Assembly (NCBI GenBank): GCA_026168455.1
Contig: CM047426.1
Coordinates: 85,897,986 to 85,961,985 of the forward strand
Source: Theocolax elegans
Lineage: Eukaryota > Arthropoda > Insecta > Hymenoptera > Cerocephalidae
Length of the DNA stretch: 64,000 nucleotides
Direction of reading: 5' to 3'
Made by a program: the position numbers and the translations under genes. Under the pieces are notes generated by a model that was given only the letters and a program-made list of their open reading frames with translations, made no database searches and was not told the origin of the DNA. This document shows positions 51,701 to 64,000 of this stretch, in pieces (position 1 is the stretch's first letter; each line of letters begins with the position of its first letter).

Positions 51701-54700
51701 AAAACACTATAAAACGTTAATACAAATTTATGTTATACCTTGCACCGTCTCAACCTGATGCAAACCAAAGTATTCAATAAATTAAAACCAGTTAATATTT
51801 TTTTGCTATTTTCTCTAATAAAAACTACCTATTTTTATCGTTGGGTTTAATGTGAGTATATATATACGAGAACGCGTAAATATGCAAACGCATAAAATTT
51901 GTTTTGCTTCGTCCTTGAGTCCAAGCAAAAGAAAGAAGAAGAAAAAGAAGTTGTGCCAATGAAACGATTCACGACAGTCAGCGATCCTCATCTGCCATAA
52001 TCGAAGTCATTTTGTCATATTACGTAAACTATAGTGTCGGCTTGAAAGATATACATACAATATCAGACCCGCAACAAAAAACAATGCGTATACATTAACA
52101 AAGGAAATAGAAAAAGATAGTAAAGGAATATCGGTTAGTACGTTTAGGACTTAGATAGTTGAAATAAATATGTTGTTATTTTTTGTATAATACATATTTG
52201 TCGACATAGACAGTATAAAAAGTTAGGTTACCTTCAGTAAAAAAGAATATACATATTCTTAGTCTTATAGGTCACTGATGATAAATAATACTTCAATTTG
52301 ACAATTTTTAAATTCGTTTAATAAAAAGTTTCAATAGTTTCACTTCCTTTGTATACTTATGATTTCGAATATATAAACTCTTATGTCAAAACTAATCACT
52401 CCGAGTCCCATGCAAACAAAACCAATAATAATTGAAATATTCCTATAACGTATAAGAGCACCCACTGAAAAAGCTAATTCATAAACGCGTATCTAATATT
52501 CTAAAGTATGGTCACACACGAGTCACCCTCTAGATCGTCTATAGTAGGTATTGCATAATTAAATATCGCGAGGTTTTATTCGCGCGTTAGTCGCTTTTCC
52601 ATTGGGATCCTCCTGCGGTCATTCGTTTTCATTAGGACGCTCGACACGAGGAGAGTAAAAAAAAGAGGAGCAAACAAAACGGACTGGGTGAGGCCAACGA
52701 CACTGCGGGATCGAGAGCTACCGAGTTGTCGTTTTATGGCTGCACGCGGCAATTGTTATTTCTCGCGCAAGGGAATGTATCCATACCAGTTGTATACTTA
52801 TATATATGAGCGGTTGACATGCTCGAGGAGGATGCATATTTTGTTTACATTCTTACGATGTGGGGATTAGTTGTTGGGTGATTTTCAATGTTTTGCGGTT
52901 TGGAGATGGATTATTGGTTTTTCTTGCGCGTATATGTGTTGATGTTTAAGTATACGTTGGAGTATATAAATATTCTTTTAGTTTCGGTATTTTTAAATAT
53001 TGCAAAATATTATTGTTTTAAGGTAGCGTTTAACTCGCTATGTTACAATCCAACTTATTTACCGACTGAGAAATATTGTTTTTACATAAATTAGTTGCAT
53101 ACATTAACATTTCCGCAAAACCACGAGAACATTGCCCTTCGCTCGAGATGATTGGTGTAGTAGTTTATGAGAAAAATTGTTTTAAAGTTTTTAATTATCA
53201 GTACTGCAGAGGGACTATGAATTTTAAAACAATCTCGTAAACTAATACACCAATTTGCACAATTATTTCTCGTGACGAAGGGCAATGTCTCGTGGTTTTC
53301 CTTAACTTTTACTACAAACATTAATTTTAGTATAAAAAGTACTTCTTAGTTGATACAACTTTTTAACAATAGTTTTATTTTTGTCAAAAAATCTTTTTGG
53401 AAGCTCTTTGCTCTCTAAATACTATCTGCATATTTTTTCAATTTTTTATATTCCTAATTCATGGAGATTTTAAAGTATTCGTAAGCTCGATTTATAACTC
53501 ATGTTACCGATGGAAAGTGATTTTTTATTATTGATTTATTTTGAATTGATTATTTCGAAACTCTGCTCCACGAAGTTCTTTTCCATCGTTTAATCATATT
53601 GCATACGAATTTCGTCAAATTTTCAGTTCTAAAATTTAGTTATATTATTTTTGAGATTTTATAAATAGTTAGCTGTAATTTTGAGGGTTATATAGCTCTA
53701 ATGATTTTTTTTTAATTTCTATGGAGATAATATAAAACTCGTCACATTTCACGAGGTTAACATGAAACCTCGATGATGCCTTCTTGTTACGTTTTTGTTT
53801 CTTCTCTCCTTGATCATTTGCTTAAGGTTTCTACTCGGACAAAGCTGTACATGTCTCACACCATTGGAAACTTCCTTCTACTTGTATATACCTTTCTTGT
53901 TGGTTCGATTGAACTTACGATATAGTTATTTTAGTGTCCTTTCGAGACCCCTGACTTAATAGCTTACAGAATGAACTGTGCGCAAGATCTCCGTCGAAAG
54001 AGAAAACGAGAGAAATACAACTCCGTAGGGAAGAGAAAAAGACCTGGGCTTTCCAAAAATAGAGTATCATTTCGAACTCCCCTAATGCCGACCGGTATTT
54101 CCTCTCTCTTTCTTACGTCTTTGGTGTATACACGCACACCAGATGCGGGAGGTTATTGAAAATTTTAAGTGTATTTCTACTACACTGTATATTTTGCGCG
54201 TATTGAACTTGTAAAACGTACGGTATGCATGCGTTAGTTCTAGGATTTACTTTTTTTGTGTTGGATAAATTTGTTAGATGCCAAAATTAGTTTCCCTGGA
54301 TTACCCATATTTTGATGGATTTATTATCAACATATTCTATAATGATATTTAATTATTGTTATAAAAAATCTAATGTACCGTAGATGTATTATTCTTTTAT
54401 TACTTGCATATGCAGGAGTTTAACGACTGTCATTTTATAGAGGCACGCGAAAATCAGATTCATCATTTATTTATGGACGTAATCGATGTTAAGAATATGC
54501 ACATAATATTTTATTCACTAATAATTATTGTACTTTTATTACGAATAAAATATATATTGAGAATATATACATATGCAAAACAAATATTTCATAAAGAAAA
54601 TACAAATTTTATTTTCTACACAATTCATTTTTTGAAATCGTTTATTAGTTGTACTTGAAACGCTTATAAGTAATAATTTAATCATTATACAGCAAGCTAA

Positions 54701-57700
54701 AAGACATAATGTCAAAATTAATATTAATTTGTAAAAACGTGCGTATTACCAGAAGCGAACAATTTTTTTTCATATTGTTAACTACATAATAATTCATTAA
54801 ACAATTTTGTACTTCGACAACTTTGTAATATTGTTTTACGTCGATCTCACTTTTGTCTAGAATTTGTTATGTAAATATTCTATTCAGTAATACTTACTGC
54901 GGTTATTCACACAAAATTTGCATACGTTTACTAAATCTATCGTATCTATTCTACAATGCCATGTCAACAACCTTTTACACTGGTATTTACGTTGGTCAAA
55001 CAATACGTAAATCACATTCTAATCACATGTAATTGCCAAATTCTATCAATTTCATTGTAATTGTAAAACATTGTAACAGCAACCAGTTTAATTAAACTGA
55101 AACCATTATTATTTTATCTTTTAATTAATTATACAATTTAGCGAACGTCGCAATTATATTAAAACAAGTAAAAGTATAATTAATTACTTTCGCACTTTCT
55201 TAAAATTCTGTACACAAGGGAAAAAGAAAACAAGCGAGGAAAGAAAAAGACTTTCCGATCCAATTCCGTAAATGATGACCTGTATAAAATTAAACGGAAG
55301 TAGCAACGCATCGTCTCTTGTTTTAAGGTAAAAGAAAATTTTAGCAAAAAAGAAAATAAACCAATCGAATTCCGTAAACTGTGTTCGACTCCAAGAAAGG
55401 CGCTAGTCGGTGCTTGTCATGTTCTATGACTTATAAGTATAGTATCAACCTACTTGGTTTTAGATTGAACGCGATTGCCGTTTCGAATTTTACTTTACAC
55501 TATTCAGGCTGGAAAATATTTAACAATTTGATACGTTTCAAATACATTTTTATATTGTAGATCATGAATTGTATTTATATATTGTAGTTCTGTATAAACT
55601 TATTTTTTTAGTAAATTAAAGTTTAATCTTTTGTATTAAAAAAAATATTTATATTAACTTATTTTAGTAACTTGATAAGGTTATAATAGTTATAATAATT
55701 ATAGATATGTTTCTTTATCTAAGTATAGATAATATAACACCTGAACATTTGATTATTTAATCCCTTTGATTATTTTTATTTAATTATGAAAATCATTGAT
55801 TTACAAAAATACAAAACAATACTATGTTTTAACTCTGATACGTTTAATTTACCGGCTTTTACGTTCTACCAACCATCTTTTATCGCTCTCCCTTGCTATT
55901 TTTCTTTTTCTGCGTCGTCTGTCCAACGTTCATTCATTCGATGCTCGTGGGGTTCTCTTGTTGTTTGACATGGGTGGACCTGCGACCCTTTTGCTCTGCG
56001 GTTTCCGTGCATTGTCGATGTCTTCAAACACCCGCTTTTTTACTTAAAGTCGTATACGATTGAAATTTAAAGGGACTAGGCACTTGTTTTTTCTTTATAT
56101 ATTATACTTTCAGAAGTCGAAAAGGGAAGCTTGAGTTTTCCGGTGTAAGAATGTAAAATTGGGCACTTTATTGTCATAAAAATAGTTAAGCTATACGTTT
56201 GTTTTTTTTGAGATATAATTCCAACACTTTTTAAAACGTATCTAGGAAAATGTTTTTAAAGGATATAAAACATTTCAAATTATTTTCTAAAAGATTTAGA
56301 ACGAAAAAGGCGGAACATCGTTTGTATGTTATGCAAAGTGTTAAAAGTATGGGGTACCTTTTACATCAATTTGTATAGGATATGAAACACGTAAAGAGCT
56401 CTAAAGCAGTTTTAACACAAAACTTTTATAATGATGTTTTTCCCAGTCAATATAGAGTATACCATCAAGTTATTTTTACACTTACAAATTGTTATTTTAC
56501 TAAAATAACATTTTATATGTTATTCCAAGTAAAATCATTACTGTAATAAAATTATAATTATGCTATAATATCCACCATAAACATGGATTCTTAAAATTTA
56601 AATTACATTTGAGTTTACTCAGGAGCAAATGTAAATTTTGCATTTTAAAGAGTTATTAATATTTAATTTTAATTTTTAGATGAGCGAGAGGATGTGCAAA
56701 AAAAGACATTTGCCAAATGGATAAATTCACAGCTTCTTAAAGTGAGTTAAATTGCACGAATTAAAAGTTTTAATTTATTTTAAAATTCGTCAAAAAATAA
56801 TTTGTAAACCGACGTTTTTTTATGTGTCTATTATTTTTCAGCACCAACATGAACCGATAAACGATTTATTTTTGGATCTACGAGATGGAAATAGATTACT
56901 TGCACTGTTGGAAGTTTTAACATCAAAATCATACGTAAGTTAATATTATTTTTTTTGTACTATAAAAAAACTTTAATACAAATTATTATATAAATATTAA
57001 AATATTTATGTTAGAAACGTGAACGTGGGCGCATGAGAGTGCATCATTTAAATAATGTAAATAAAGCCTTACAAATTTTGGAACAAAACAATGTAAGTAA
57101 CATTTGATAATATTATAAGAAATAGACATTTGAATTAATGTTTTTTTTATTAATTAAAAAAAATTCATTCTTTAATATAGGTAAAACTTGTGAATATTAG
57201 TAGTAATGACATAGTTGATGGAAATCCAAAATTGACTCTCGGTTTAGTATGGAGTATTATTTTACACTGGCAGGTACGTATTATAGGATATTACATTTAT
57301 ATAGATAAATCATGAAATTTTATACATACATCGGTAATAAAATATAAAATTTATTTTACAGGTACATTATCACCTGAAAGATTTAATGACAGAATTGCAA
57401 CAGACGAATTTGGAGAAGACGCTTCTTGCCTGGTGCCGTCAAACCGTACAGGTCATTATAATTATTTATGCTTACATATATAATATTTTAATTTATATCG
57501 GTGAAATTTCTAGTTAAACTATTTATTTATCACCTCTAGAATTACGAAGGAGTAGATATTAAAAATTTTACTACATCTTGGTCTGATGGTCTGGCGTTCA
57601 ATGCGTTACTGCATAGGTGGAAACCACAACTTTTCGATTACAATGCTATTGCGCGAAAGCATCCAAATGCGAGATTAGATCATGCTTTTAGATTAGCACA

Positions 57701-60700
57701 GGAGCAACTTGGTATTGAAAGGTTACTCGATCCTGAAGGTACGTTGAAAAAGTGTTAATTTGTATATAGTTACAAATAGAAAAAGGTTTGTATACATATA
57801 TATTTACCGTTTATTGTTCTTTCCTCTACAGACGTCAATACATCGGTACCTGATAAGAAATCTATTTTGATGTATGTAACATGCTTGTTTCAATCGTTAC
57901 CTCATTCTGGTCAAGATATCGAAGGCATTGATATATCTACTGCCAGTGAATCAGGATCTGCGGCTACCACACCTGGAATCGAGGTAATTTAACAAAAGTA
58001 ATATTAATTTAAATTCGATTAAAATAATACAAATGTTTAAACTTTTTATTGTATATATACGTAAAGTATTATATACTTAATAGTGCATAGATTAAAAATT
58101 TCTTCATTAATAAAAAAAATGTTTGCAGCAAGCGGCAGTCTCATTTCCTCAATTTCCACAATTTGAGCCAGCAAGTTCACGACCTTTGAGTTTAGCAACA
58201 AATGTTTCGGTAGAACTTGGCGGTTATCAAGTTGCCCTCGAAGAAGTGCTCACCTGGTTGCTAGAGGCTGAAGATGTGCTGAATCATGCTGCGGAACCAG
58301 GAAATAATCTTGAAATACTCAAACGTCAATTTCGAGAGCACGAGGCTTTTTTAGTTGAATTGTCAGGTCATCAGGATGGTGTCGGCGCGGTACTCGAAGA
58401 AGGTGAACGCCTCCTTGCTGAGGGAGGGTTACAAAAAGATGAAGAACATGAAGTGCGTGTTCAAATGTCCTTGCTTAACTCAAGATGGGAAAATTTAAGA
58501 AAACGTGCGCTAAATCGACAGTCTAGGATTCATCAGGTGAATTTCAATTAATTTGATAAACTTCGTTATAATTCCTAGTCACAAACCAGCATTTTAAAGA
58601 TGATAATTCTATAAATCGATAAAATCATATGGAAAAGCATTTTTTAAGACATTATCAAGACCATCAAATTAATTAGATTTACATTCATTTTGTTTAATAT
58701 TTGCTTTTCGTTTAGTGATAAATTTACTATATATTTTTATAATTTTTTACATTCTCCAAAAAACGTATCAGTTTTACATAAAGAAAACAAATGGACATTA
58801 CAGATTGTTCCACTGCAACGAATGTGCTAATGAGAAGCTGGCATGCTATAATTAGAGATGTGTTAAGAGGCGAAACATTTTCGTTTATTTTACAATTTAT
58901 TTAATAGTTTTAACAATGCCGTATACATGTTTAAAAAAAGCGTTAAATTTTTTGTTTATTATTTTAGACACTAATGGAAATGCAACAAACACAATTAGAT
59001 TCATTACGTCAATGGTTAACGAAAACAGAAGATAGGATATCTCACATGGCGGGTTTGGAAAATAAATTACCTCTAGAGGATCAGCTAAAACAGCTGAAAG
59101 AACTTGAGGAAGATATAAAGAATCAACAAGCAGTCGTTGACGCGCTTAAAAATATGGTTGTCGTCGTTGACGAAGAAAATTCCGAAACTGTCTATGCGCA
59201 GATGGAGGATCAATTATCTGCGTTAGGTAAGGAAATATTACTTTAAATGATACGATTTATAAATATATTTATTAATTGTTTTATTTAATTATTATAGGTG
59301 AGCGATGGTCACATATTTGCAAGTGGCAACAAAAACGTCATCAAAATCTTCAAACACTTTCATCATTATGGTGCGAGTTGACCGATGATTATAAAAAACT
59401 TGTATCTTGGTTAAATGAGACAGAAATAACACTTAAACAAATGGAAGCTGTACCAGCTTCAGAAATTGGTAAAGTCCTTGAACGTATTAAGAAACTGCAA
59501 CTTCTTAAAATGGAAATGAATATGGTACAAAAGAAACTTGGTTCATTGCAAAAAGCTATACAAGATTTTCAAATTCATGGCTCAAGCTCTGAATGTGTAA
59601 ACATGCTTGAAAAATTAGAGAATCTTGAAGATCAGTGCGAAGCTGTTGTACAAATTATGGAAGTTCAAAGTCAAAGGGTACATAATTGTGTTATCACTTT
59701 AAATAATCTTTATTGTTAAAATGTAACAACAAATAAATTAAATTTATTTTCGTAGATATCAAATTCTGGATTTGAAATTGATCTCACCAATCTTCAAGCA
59801 GTGAGTTCGACTAATGATTGGATTAATGAATCAATAATTGCAAACGCTCAAAAAGAAGAACTAGCAGGAATGGTTAGTTTTGTGTTATTTAATGTCTTAA
59901 TTTTTCTTTTATAAGTTGTTACTAATAAAAAATAAAATTTGTTTGCTTACAAAGAGGAATTATTTGACTTTTTTAGGTAATGAATTAATTATTGACAAGT
60001 TATATTATTTTATTAACATTATTAAATGTAATGTTGAAATTGCTTTATATATTCATAATTTACATATAAAAATGAATACAAATAATTACAGATACAAATT
60101 AATTACATGAATACAAATAATGTTGGCTATCTAAAGCATATTTTATTAATCATAAAGCAATATAAAAAACATCTATATCAATTTTATTTTATTTTTAAAC
60201 ATAAATTATTTTATTTAAATACATACAAATATATTAATTAATTAATATTTCAAATAATGTTCAATTTCTCTTATTTTATAATATTTAATACTTAATTTAA
60301 ATGTCAGCTATTTTTAAATGGAGTAACGAAAACAAATTTAACCCTTATATACGACTGTTAAACTTTAATTCTCTGAAATTGGCAGACCGGTGACCGGTTG
60401 CAATTCGCGTTGCGTCTCTCAGTTGGTTTAGGGTCGTCCTTACTGTATACATACGCATGTCAATGAGAGTCTTTAACAATTTTAATATTTTAATTAATTT
60501 AATTTAAAAACTAAGTAAATTTTTATGATAATGATAAGGCGACAAAAGAGAGAAATAAGATTGACTAAAATTTGTAATGATGAAAACCGTAATAAAATTG
60601 TTCAAGTAAATTTTTAATATACTAATATTATAATTTATAATATACTAATAATAATTTTAAAAAAGATTCATTAGTAATCAAATACTGAGCACGAAATGTA

Positions 60701-63700
60701 CAATCAGTTAATTTTCTTTAATTTAAATAATAATTTAAAAAATTTGCAGTCACCATCTCATAGTGATTCCAAAAAACGACGAATCGATAGCGTCACCCGA
60801 CAAGAGTTCGAGTCTGCATTAATGAACTTGTATAAGTGGTTGGATTATGTCGATCTCGAGATAAGCCGATCTGAAGGGGTATTCAACGAATTGAATGTTG
60901 ATGAAAAGATGATATTGTATGAAGACAATCTTACTGATATTGAAGCCCATAAAGAGGAATATGATACAGTTATATTGTTGGGTAAACGACTTATCGATGA
61001 AATGGAACAAGCAAATGAAAGCCACGACGAAGAGGATTCTAAATTAAAAAATGTAGAGGCTTGCTGGATAGCGTCAAATCACAGGTTGAAAGAGATAAAG
61101 GACAATATTGATTTCCTATTGAAAGTTAAAGAATACAGACAAGAGTTAACAAGTTTGCGGTTGACATTGGATGGTCATTCCAAGTGGTTTGATGCAAATC
61201 ATGACAATAATCAGGTTGAGTTGTTCAGGGTATGCAGATTGTTTTAGTATAATTATAATATTAACAGCATAGATATATTATGTTTTAATTTTATTATTAA
61301 AATACCTAGTTACAAGTAATTTTTTAATATTGTCTGGTTTTTATATATAATAATAGTAACATGTATTTAAGAATTATAAAATATTTATAACTGGTATTAA
61401 CTTATAATACCAGATATACTTAGAATACAATATTCATTTACAAATTTTAATTTCAAATTTATATTTATTTATTGGCAATATTAAAAGGTATTTAAAGAGT
61501 TTTATTTAATTAGGTGAAAGTAAAATCAATGAAATCATGTGATGATCGTGTTGGGAAGCTAATTGATATTGTAAATGAATTGTCAAGTAAAGGAATCACT
61601 GGAGAAGAAATAACTTCACTTAAAGTTGATGCAGACAAATTTTTCTCTGATTGGGATAACCTTTCAAGAAAGTAAGAACTACAATTTTATTTTTATTTTA
61701 GTTTCATAATAGATTGTTACTATTTACTTTGTTAATATATTCTACAGATTATCAGATCGAGCCAATGAACTAAGTAGTGCAGTTGAGAAAACACCACCAA
61801 AAAAATTCAATGATACAATAAATATTTTATTGACTTTTATAAATAATATTGAAAGTATTTTACTCTCTGAACACGCTGTAATGTCAGATGAAAAAACAAT
61901 GCATGATAGAGTCAAGAGATTTGAAGAATTACAGAAAAGTCTAAAATCACATCAAAGCAATTTCGATTATGTTAATAAAGTTGGTCAAGAACTTATATCA
62001 AAAATGAATGGAGACATGCAAAGTCTAAAAATAAAAGAGGAACTTCAAGATCTTAACACGAAATGGAGTGATATTCCAATTATTTTAGAGGAAAGGTTAC
62101 TAAAACTCTCAAAAGGTAGATAATTATTAATCTTAATGTTTTTAACAATATAGCACCATTATTCACTAGTTAAAAAGTTACTATTTAGTTTTTAAATTAC
62201 AAAAATAATATAAACAAAAATATTCACAGATATAGAATCTCTAAAAGTATTTAATGCAGAGCTTAATAGCCTTGAAGACTGGTTAGATAGATCTGTTGCT
62301 CATTTGAAAGAAATCGCGGAAGATGCTGCTATTAAAGATGTTGAGACAACCGAATTCAAACTTCAACAAGTTCGTGATCTTACTGACGAAATTAACAAAA
62401 CAAAACCCAGAATAGAAAATTTACAAACTGCTACCAATACAATGCTAGAGAATTCTGAACCCAACTTCGCAAGTATTTTAAATGGTAAATTGGAAAATAT
62501 TTCTCACAAATGGAATGTAATTGTTGATGGATCTAAATTGCAAGGAGACAAATTTGAAAACGCTTTAAGAAAGAATGACGAGGTAAAAATATTTTATTAA
62601 AGATTCTTAATGATGAATCTGTAATTACGTATTGAGTATCTATTATATAAAAGATTTTTATTTTGCTTGATAGATTATAAATGGAATTGAAGATTTTACA
62701 AACTGGCTTTCAAATCTCGAAGGCGAAATTCCTATAGAAGGCAAGGTAACATCTTCGGTTGAGCTATTTCAAGCTCGGGGACGTTATCAAACTCTCAAGG
62801 ACAAGGTTGACCGACGAGTCGAAGAATTCCGAAATCTTAATGAACTTGGTAGTGATAAGCTACTCAGTTCTGAAGGTTCTTCCGTTCATGAGCTTGGACG
62901 TCGGTTTACCTTCCTCAATGCGAGATGGACCGATGTTACAGATCGTATATATGAAAGATATAAACATTTTCAAAATGCTAGTCATGAATATGGAGAATTC
63001 AGGGCTTTAGTCGCCCAAGAAAGTGACTGGTTAGATAAACTCGAGAAAAGACTTAGAAAATCGAGTAAAAATGCAGCGGATGCTGAAGATATCTCTGAAG
63101 AACTTGACGTAAGTTCATATTAAAATTGTATATTCTTGAAAAATTCAATAATTTTTACTTCCAAATATTTTCATATAGGATTTAGAAAATTATATTAGAA
63201 ATCATCCTGATTCTCGTTTTGAAAAATTGCAAGAAATTGGCAAACAACTTATTGACAATGATATTATGACGCATTCTATTCAATCAGATGTTGAAGCTTT
63301 AATCAATCGATGGGAAAATTTAAACAAACAGGTTAAGTATAAACACATTGCATTGCTATTGTTGGAGATATTTTACAGTCGCTCAAGTAATTTATCATAG
63401 TTAATGTGAAAGCTTTATTAAACAAATGTTAGCTTCTTAAAGTTTGCATGTCTATTAATACGATTTGTTCACAAATTACCATTGTTCAATAATCAAGTAA
63501 ATCATAACTAAAATCTTTCAATTCAGTTTACTATCATTCTTTAAATTAATTTTTATACATAACCATATAAAATTTTAATAACATGTAAAACATGATTTAT
63601 ACACATTTATGAATTAATAATTTTCTGTCCTTAAATCCTTAATGATATGATTTCTTTGTAAAATCACAAGAACTGATAATTTTAATATCTAATAAGAAAA

Positions 63701-63959
63701 AGTCTTGAGCACTAGTGGAATAAAAGATCTATTCACGCGTGTTAGTATGTAAAAAAGCAAAGCAAAAGGGTCGTGTTTTTGTAATTGCTGAATGTAGGCT
63801 GGCGAGCGGGCAAAGCTACTAGAGGGATCAGTGAAGCAGGCCCAACAGTCCGAGGGTCGGATCCTCGCCCTTCAACATTCTTTAACGCAAGTAGACTCGG
63901 TACTAACCGCACGACTAGACAGTGATCTTACTGCAGATGATTTTCCTGATGATTATCAG
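41148..63959 (+). CDS. Dys: Dystrophin (5' part; gene continues beyond the window)
   Basis: Dystrophin links actin to the dystroglycan complex in muscle and at synapses. Exons: 41148-41171, 41935-42022, 56680-56741, 56842-56934, 57015-57092, 57181-57273, 57362-57451, 57540-57738, 57832-57983, 58129-58536, 58968-59226, 59298-59677, 59756-59872, 60750-61229, 61514-61671, 61748-62115, 62230-62582, 62674-63108, 63179-63331, 63798-63959. They encode 1384 residues with all phases agreeing. From 56680 the protein reads [19 protein letters not shown], almost the human N-terminus. CH1 (about 40-146) includes [31 protein letters not shown] and [10 protein letters not shown]2 (about 158-272) includes [39 protein letters not shown]. 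Spectrin-like repeats begin at exon 58129 ([32 protein letters not shown]) and fill the rest; the rod, WW, EF and ZZ regions lie outside. The first two exons (37 residues, start MDRREGHK) are less certain. Exon 60750 may instead end at 61213. Confidence 0.92.
41549..41602. repeat. (TA)n microsatellite, about 27 units
   Basis: This is an uninterrupted TA run in the dystrophin intron between exons 41148-41171 and 41935-42022. Confidence 0.95.
42319..42706. mobile_element. Dispersed MITE-like repeat, copy C (dystrophin intron)
   Basis: The left end GGTGATGTCGGA and right end GGGTCCGACGCCCCC are inverted matches. Internal blocks GGTCATTTTTAAATATTTTT, TTTTTTCAGATTTTTAAATT, AAAACGTCAAGCCCTTCC and GTGTAGATC correspond to copy A in the same order. 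Confidence 0.7.
43140..43450. promoter_or_regulatory. GC-rich island in dystrophin intron 2 with E-boxes and CT tracts
   Basis: The base composition differs sharply from the flanks. It contains several CACCTG/CAGGTG-type E-box cores (ACACCTGAC, TTCACCTGTACCTGG), a short TG run and CTCTCT tracts near 43365. E-boxes bind myogenic and other bHLH factors, so an enhancer or internal promoter is plausible. The open frame through it has no family features. Confidence 0.3.
44693..45390 (-). pseudogene. Unidentified antisense gene-like string, probably decayed
   Basis: Three minus-strand pieces join with matching splice phases. The pieces are 45235-45390 (donor GTAAAT), 44868-44931 (acceptor TTTGTTTAG, donor GTACGT) and 44693-44758 (acceptor ATTTTATAG, stop TAA). 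The last two give [20 protein letters not shown], then [10 protein letters not shown], then a lysine-rich end. The first piece reads [14 protein letters not shown], an in-frame [19 protein letters not shown], a one-base frameshift, then [13 protein letters not shown]. The codon-like pattern and matched phases argue for a former gene, and the stop and frameshift for decay. I do not recognise the family. It lies inside the long dystrophin intron. Confidence 0.35.
47560..47840. promoter_or_regulatory. GC-rich, promoter-like patch with a CT tract
   Basis: The patch is dense in CpG compared with flanks and includes the tract of CT repeats at about 47713-47735. Similar GA/CT tracts bind GAGA-type factors in insect promoters. 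Either a dystrophin promoter or an intronic enhancer is possible. Confidence 0.3.
48570..49075 (+). promoter_or_regulatory. Promoter region of the dystrophin alternative first exon
   Basis: A GC-rich stretch includes a (GA)n tract at about 48701-48742 and ends just before the alternative first exon at 49192. The long open frames on both strands here (48437-48787 and 48527-48982) are produced by the GA repeat and are not genes. Confidence 0.35.
49192..49210 (+). CDS. Dys: Alternative first coding exon of dystrophin
   Basis: ATGGAAGTCGTTTATATAG is followed by the donor GTGCGT. It ends in phase 1, the phase needed to join the common exon at 56680, giving [15 protein letters not shown]. Upstream lie a GC-rich patch (about 48960-49075), a TCAGT initiator-like motif (about 49128) and a favourable AACATGG start context. 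This mirrors vertebrate and fly dystrophins, whose long isoforms differ only by short first exons. Transcript evidence is lacking. Confidence 0.5.
50740..52870. other. Dystrophin intron with two further GC-rich islands
   Basis: Islands at about 50750-50990 and 52490-52760 stand out from AT-rich surroundings. The first contains a donor-like GTAAGT at about 50788 and the second GTGAGG at about 52688. They could be additional non-coding or alternative first exons. None of the ATG-to-donor stretches I checked there had the phase needed for the common exon at 56680. The remaining sequence to 56679 shows nothing else. Confidence 0.3.
53117..53299. mobile_element. Fold-back element in a dystrophin intron
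   Basis: Arms of about 80 bp are inverted copies. AAAACCACGAGAACATTGCC on the left pairs with GGCAATGTCTCGTGGTTTT on the right. Further in, ATTGGTGTAGTAGTTTA pairs with TAAACTAATACACCAAT, and AATTGTTTTAAA with its complement. There is no transposase. Confidence 0.75.
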
Positions 63960-64000
63960 GTCTGTGTTTCATTGTGATCTCATTATTTTCATTATATTAT

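Noticed and set aside
53091..53321. Open frame on the minus strand
   Set aside because: It coincides with the fold-back element and is explained by the inverted repeat.
56680..56694. ATG at the very start of the common dystrophin exon as a translation start
   Set aside because: It is out of frame with the conserved EREDVQKK reading, so it cannot start dystrophin.

Overview
The window is a piece of an insect nuclear genome. It is AT-rich, its genes are split by short GT-AG introns, and every gene I could identify is an animal gene. The divergent ionotropic receptors and the style of the epsin and dystrophin proteins suggest Hymenoptera (ant, bee or wasp), but that is an inference. No bacterial or viral block was seen.

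Layout: (1) 1-4986 has no recognised gene, only a 67-bp tandem duplication and several GC-richer patches. (2) 4987-10859 (+) is epsin, the endocytic clathrin adaptor (13 coding exons, two of them tiny). (3) 10860-15878 is the epsin 3' UTR plus AT-rich DNA with a palindromic element. (4) 15879-17670 (-) holds two small housekeeping genes in tandem, Protein C10 and mitochondrial ribosomal protein S23. (5) 17671-28244 is accessory DNA: a BTB-domain pseudogene fragment, then a cluster of three divergent ionotropic receptor copies. The first copy is intact except for one in-frame TGA, the second is a relic and the third is intact. A large fold-back repeat lies among them. (6) 29453-36197 (+) is TRAPPC10, a TRAPPII vesicle-tethering subunit (15 exons). 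(7) 37778-38613 (-) is NOP10, the 64-aa H/ACA snoRNP protein. (8) 41148-63959 (+) is the 5' part of dystrophin (actin-binding domain and first part of the spectrin-repeat rod). Its first intron exceeds 14 kb and holds an alternative first exon, GC-rich promoter-like patches, repeats and a decayed antisense gene-like string. The gene runs off the right edge.

All exon chains were assembled by eye from splice sites, phase continuity and recognisable protein sequence. The six known genes keep frame across every junction. They serve unrelated functions: endocytosis, mitochondrial translation, Golgi tethering, snoRNP assembly, muscle and synapse cytoskeleton. I see no operon-like system. The most notable items are the receptor copy with a single premature TGA in an otherwise open three-exon gene (a candidate read-through 'pseudo-pseudogene'), a 9-nt microexon in epsin, a dystrophin alternative first exon coding only six residues, and a dispersed repeat family with three copies here. 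None amounts to a clearly undescribed system.
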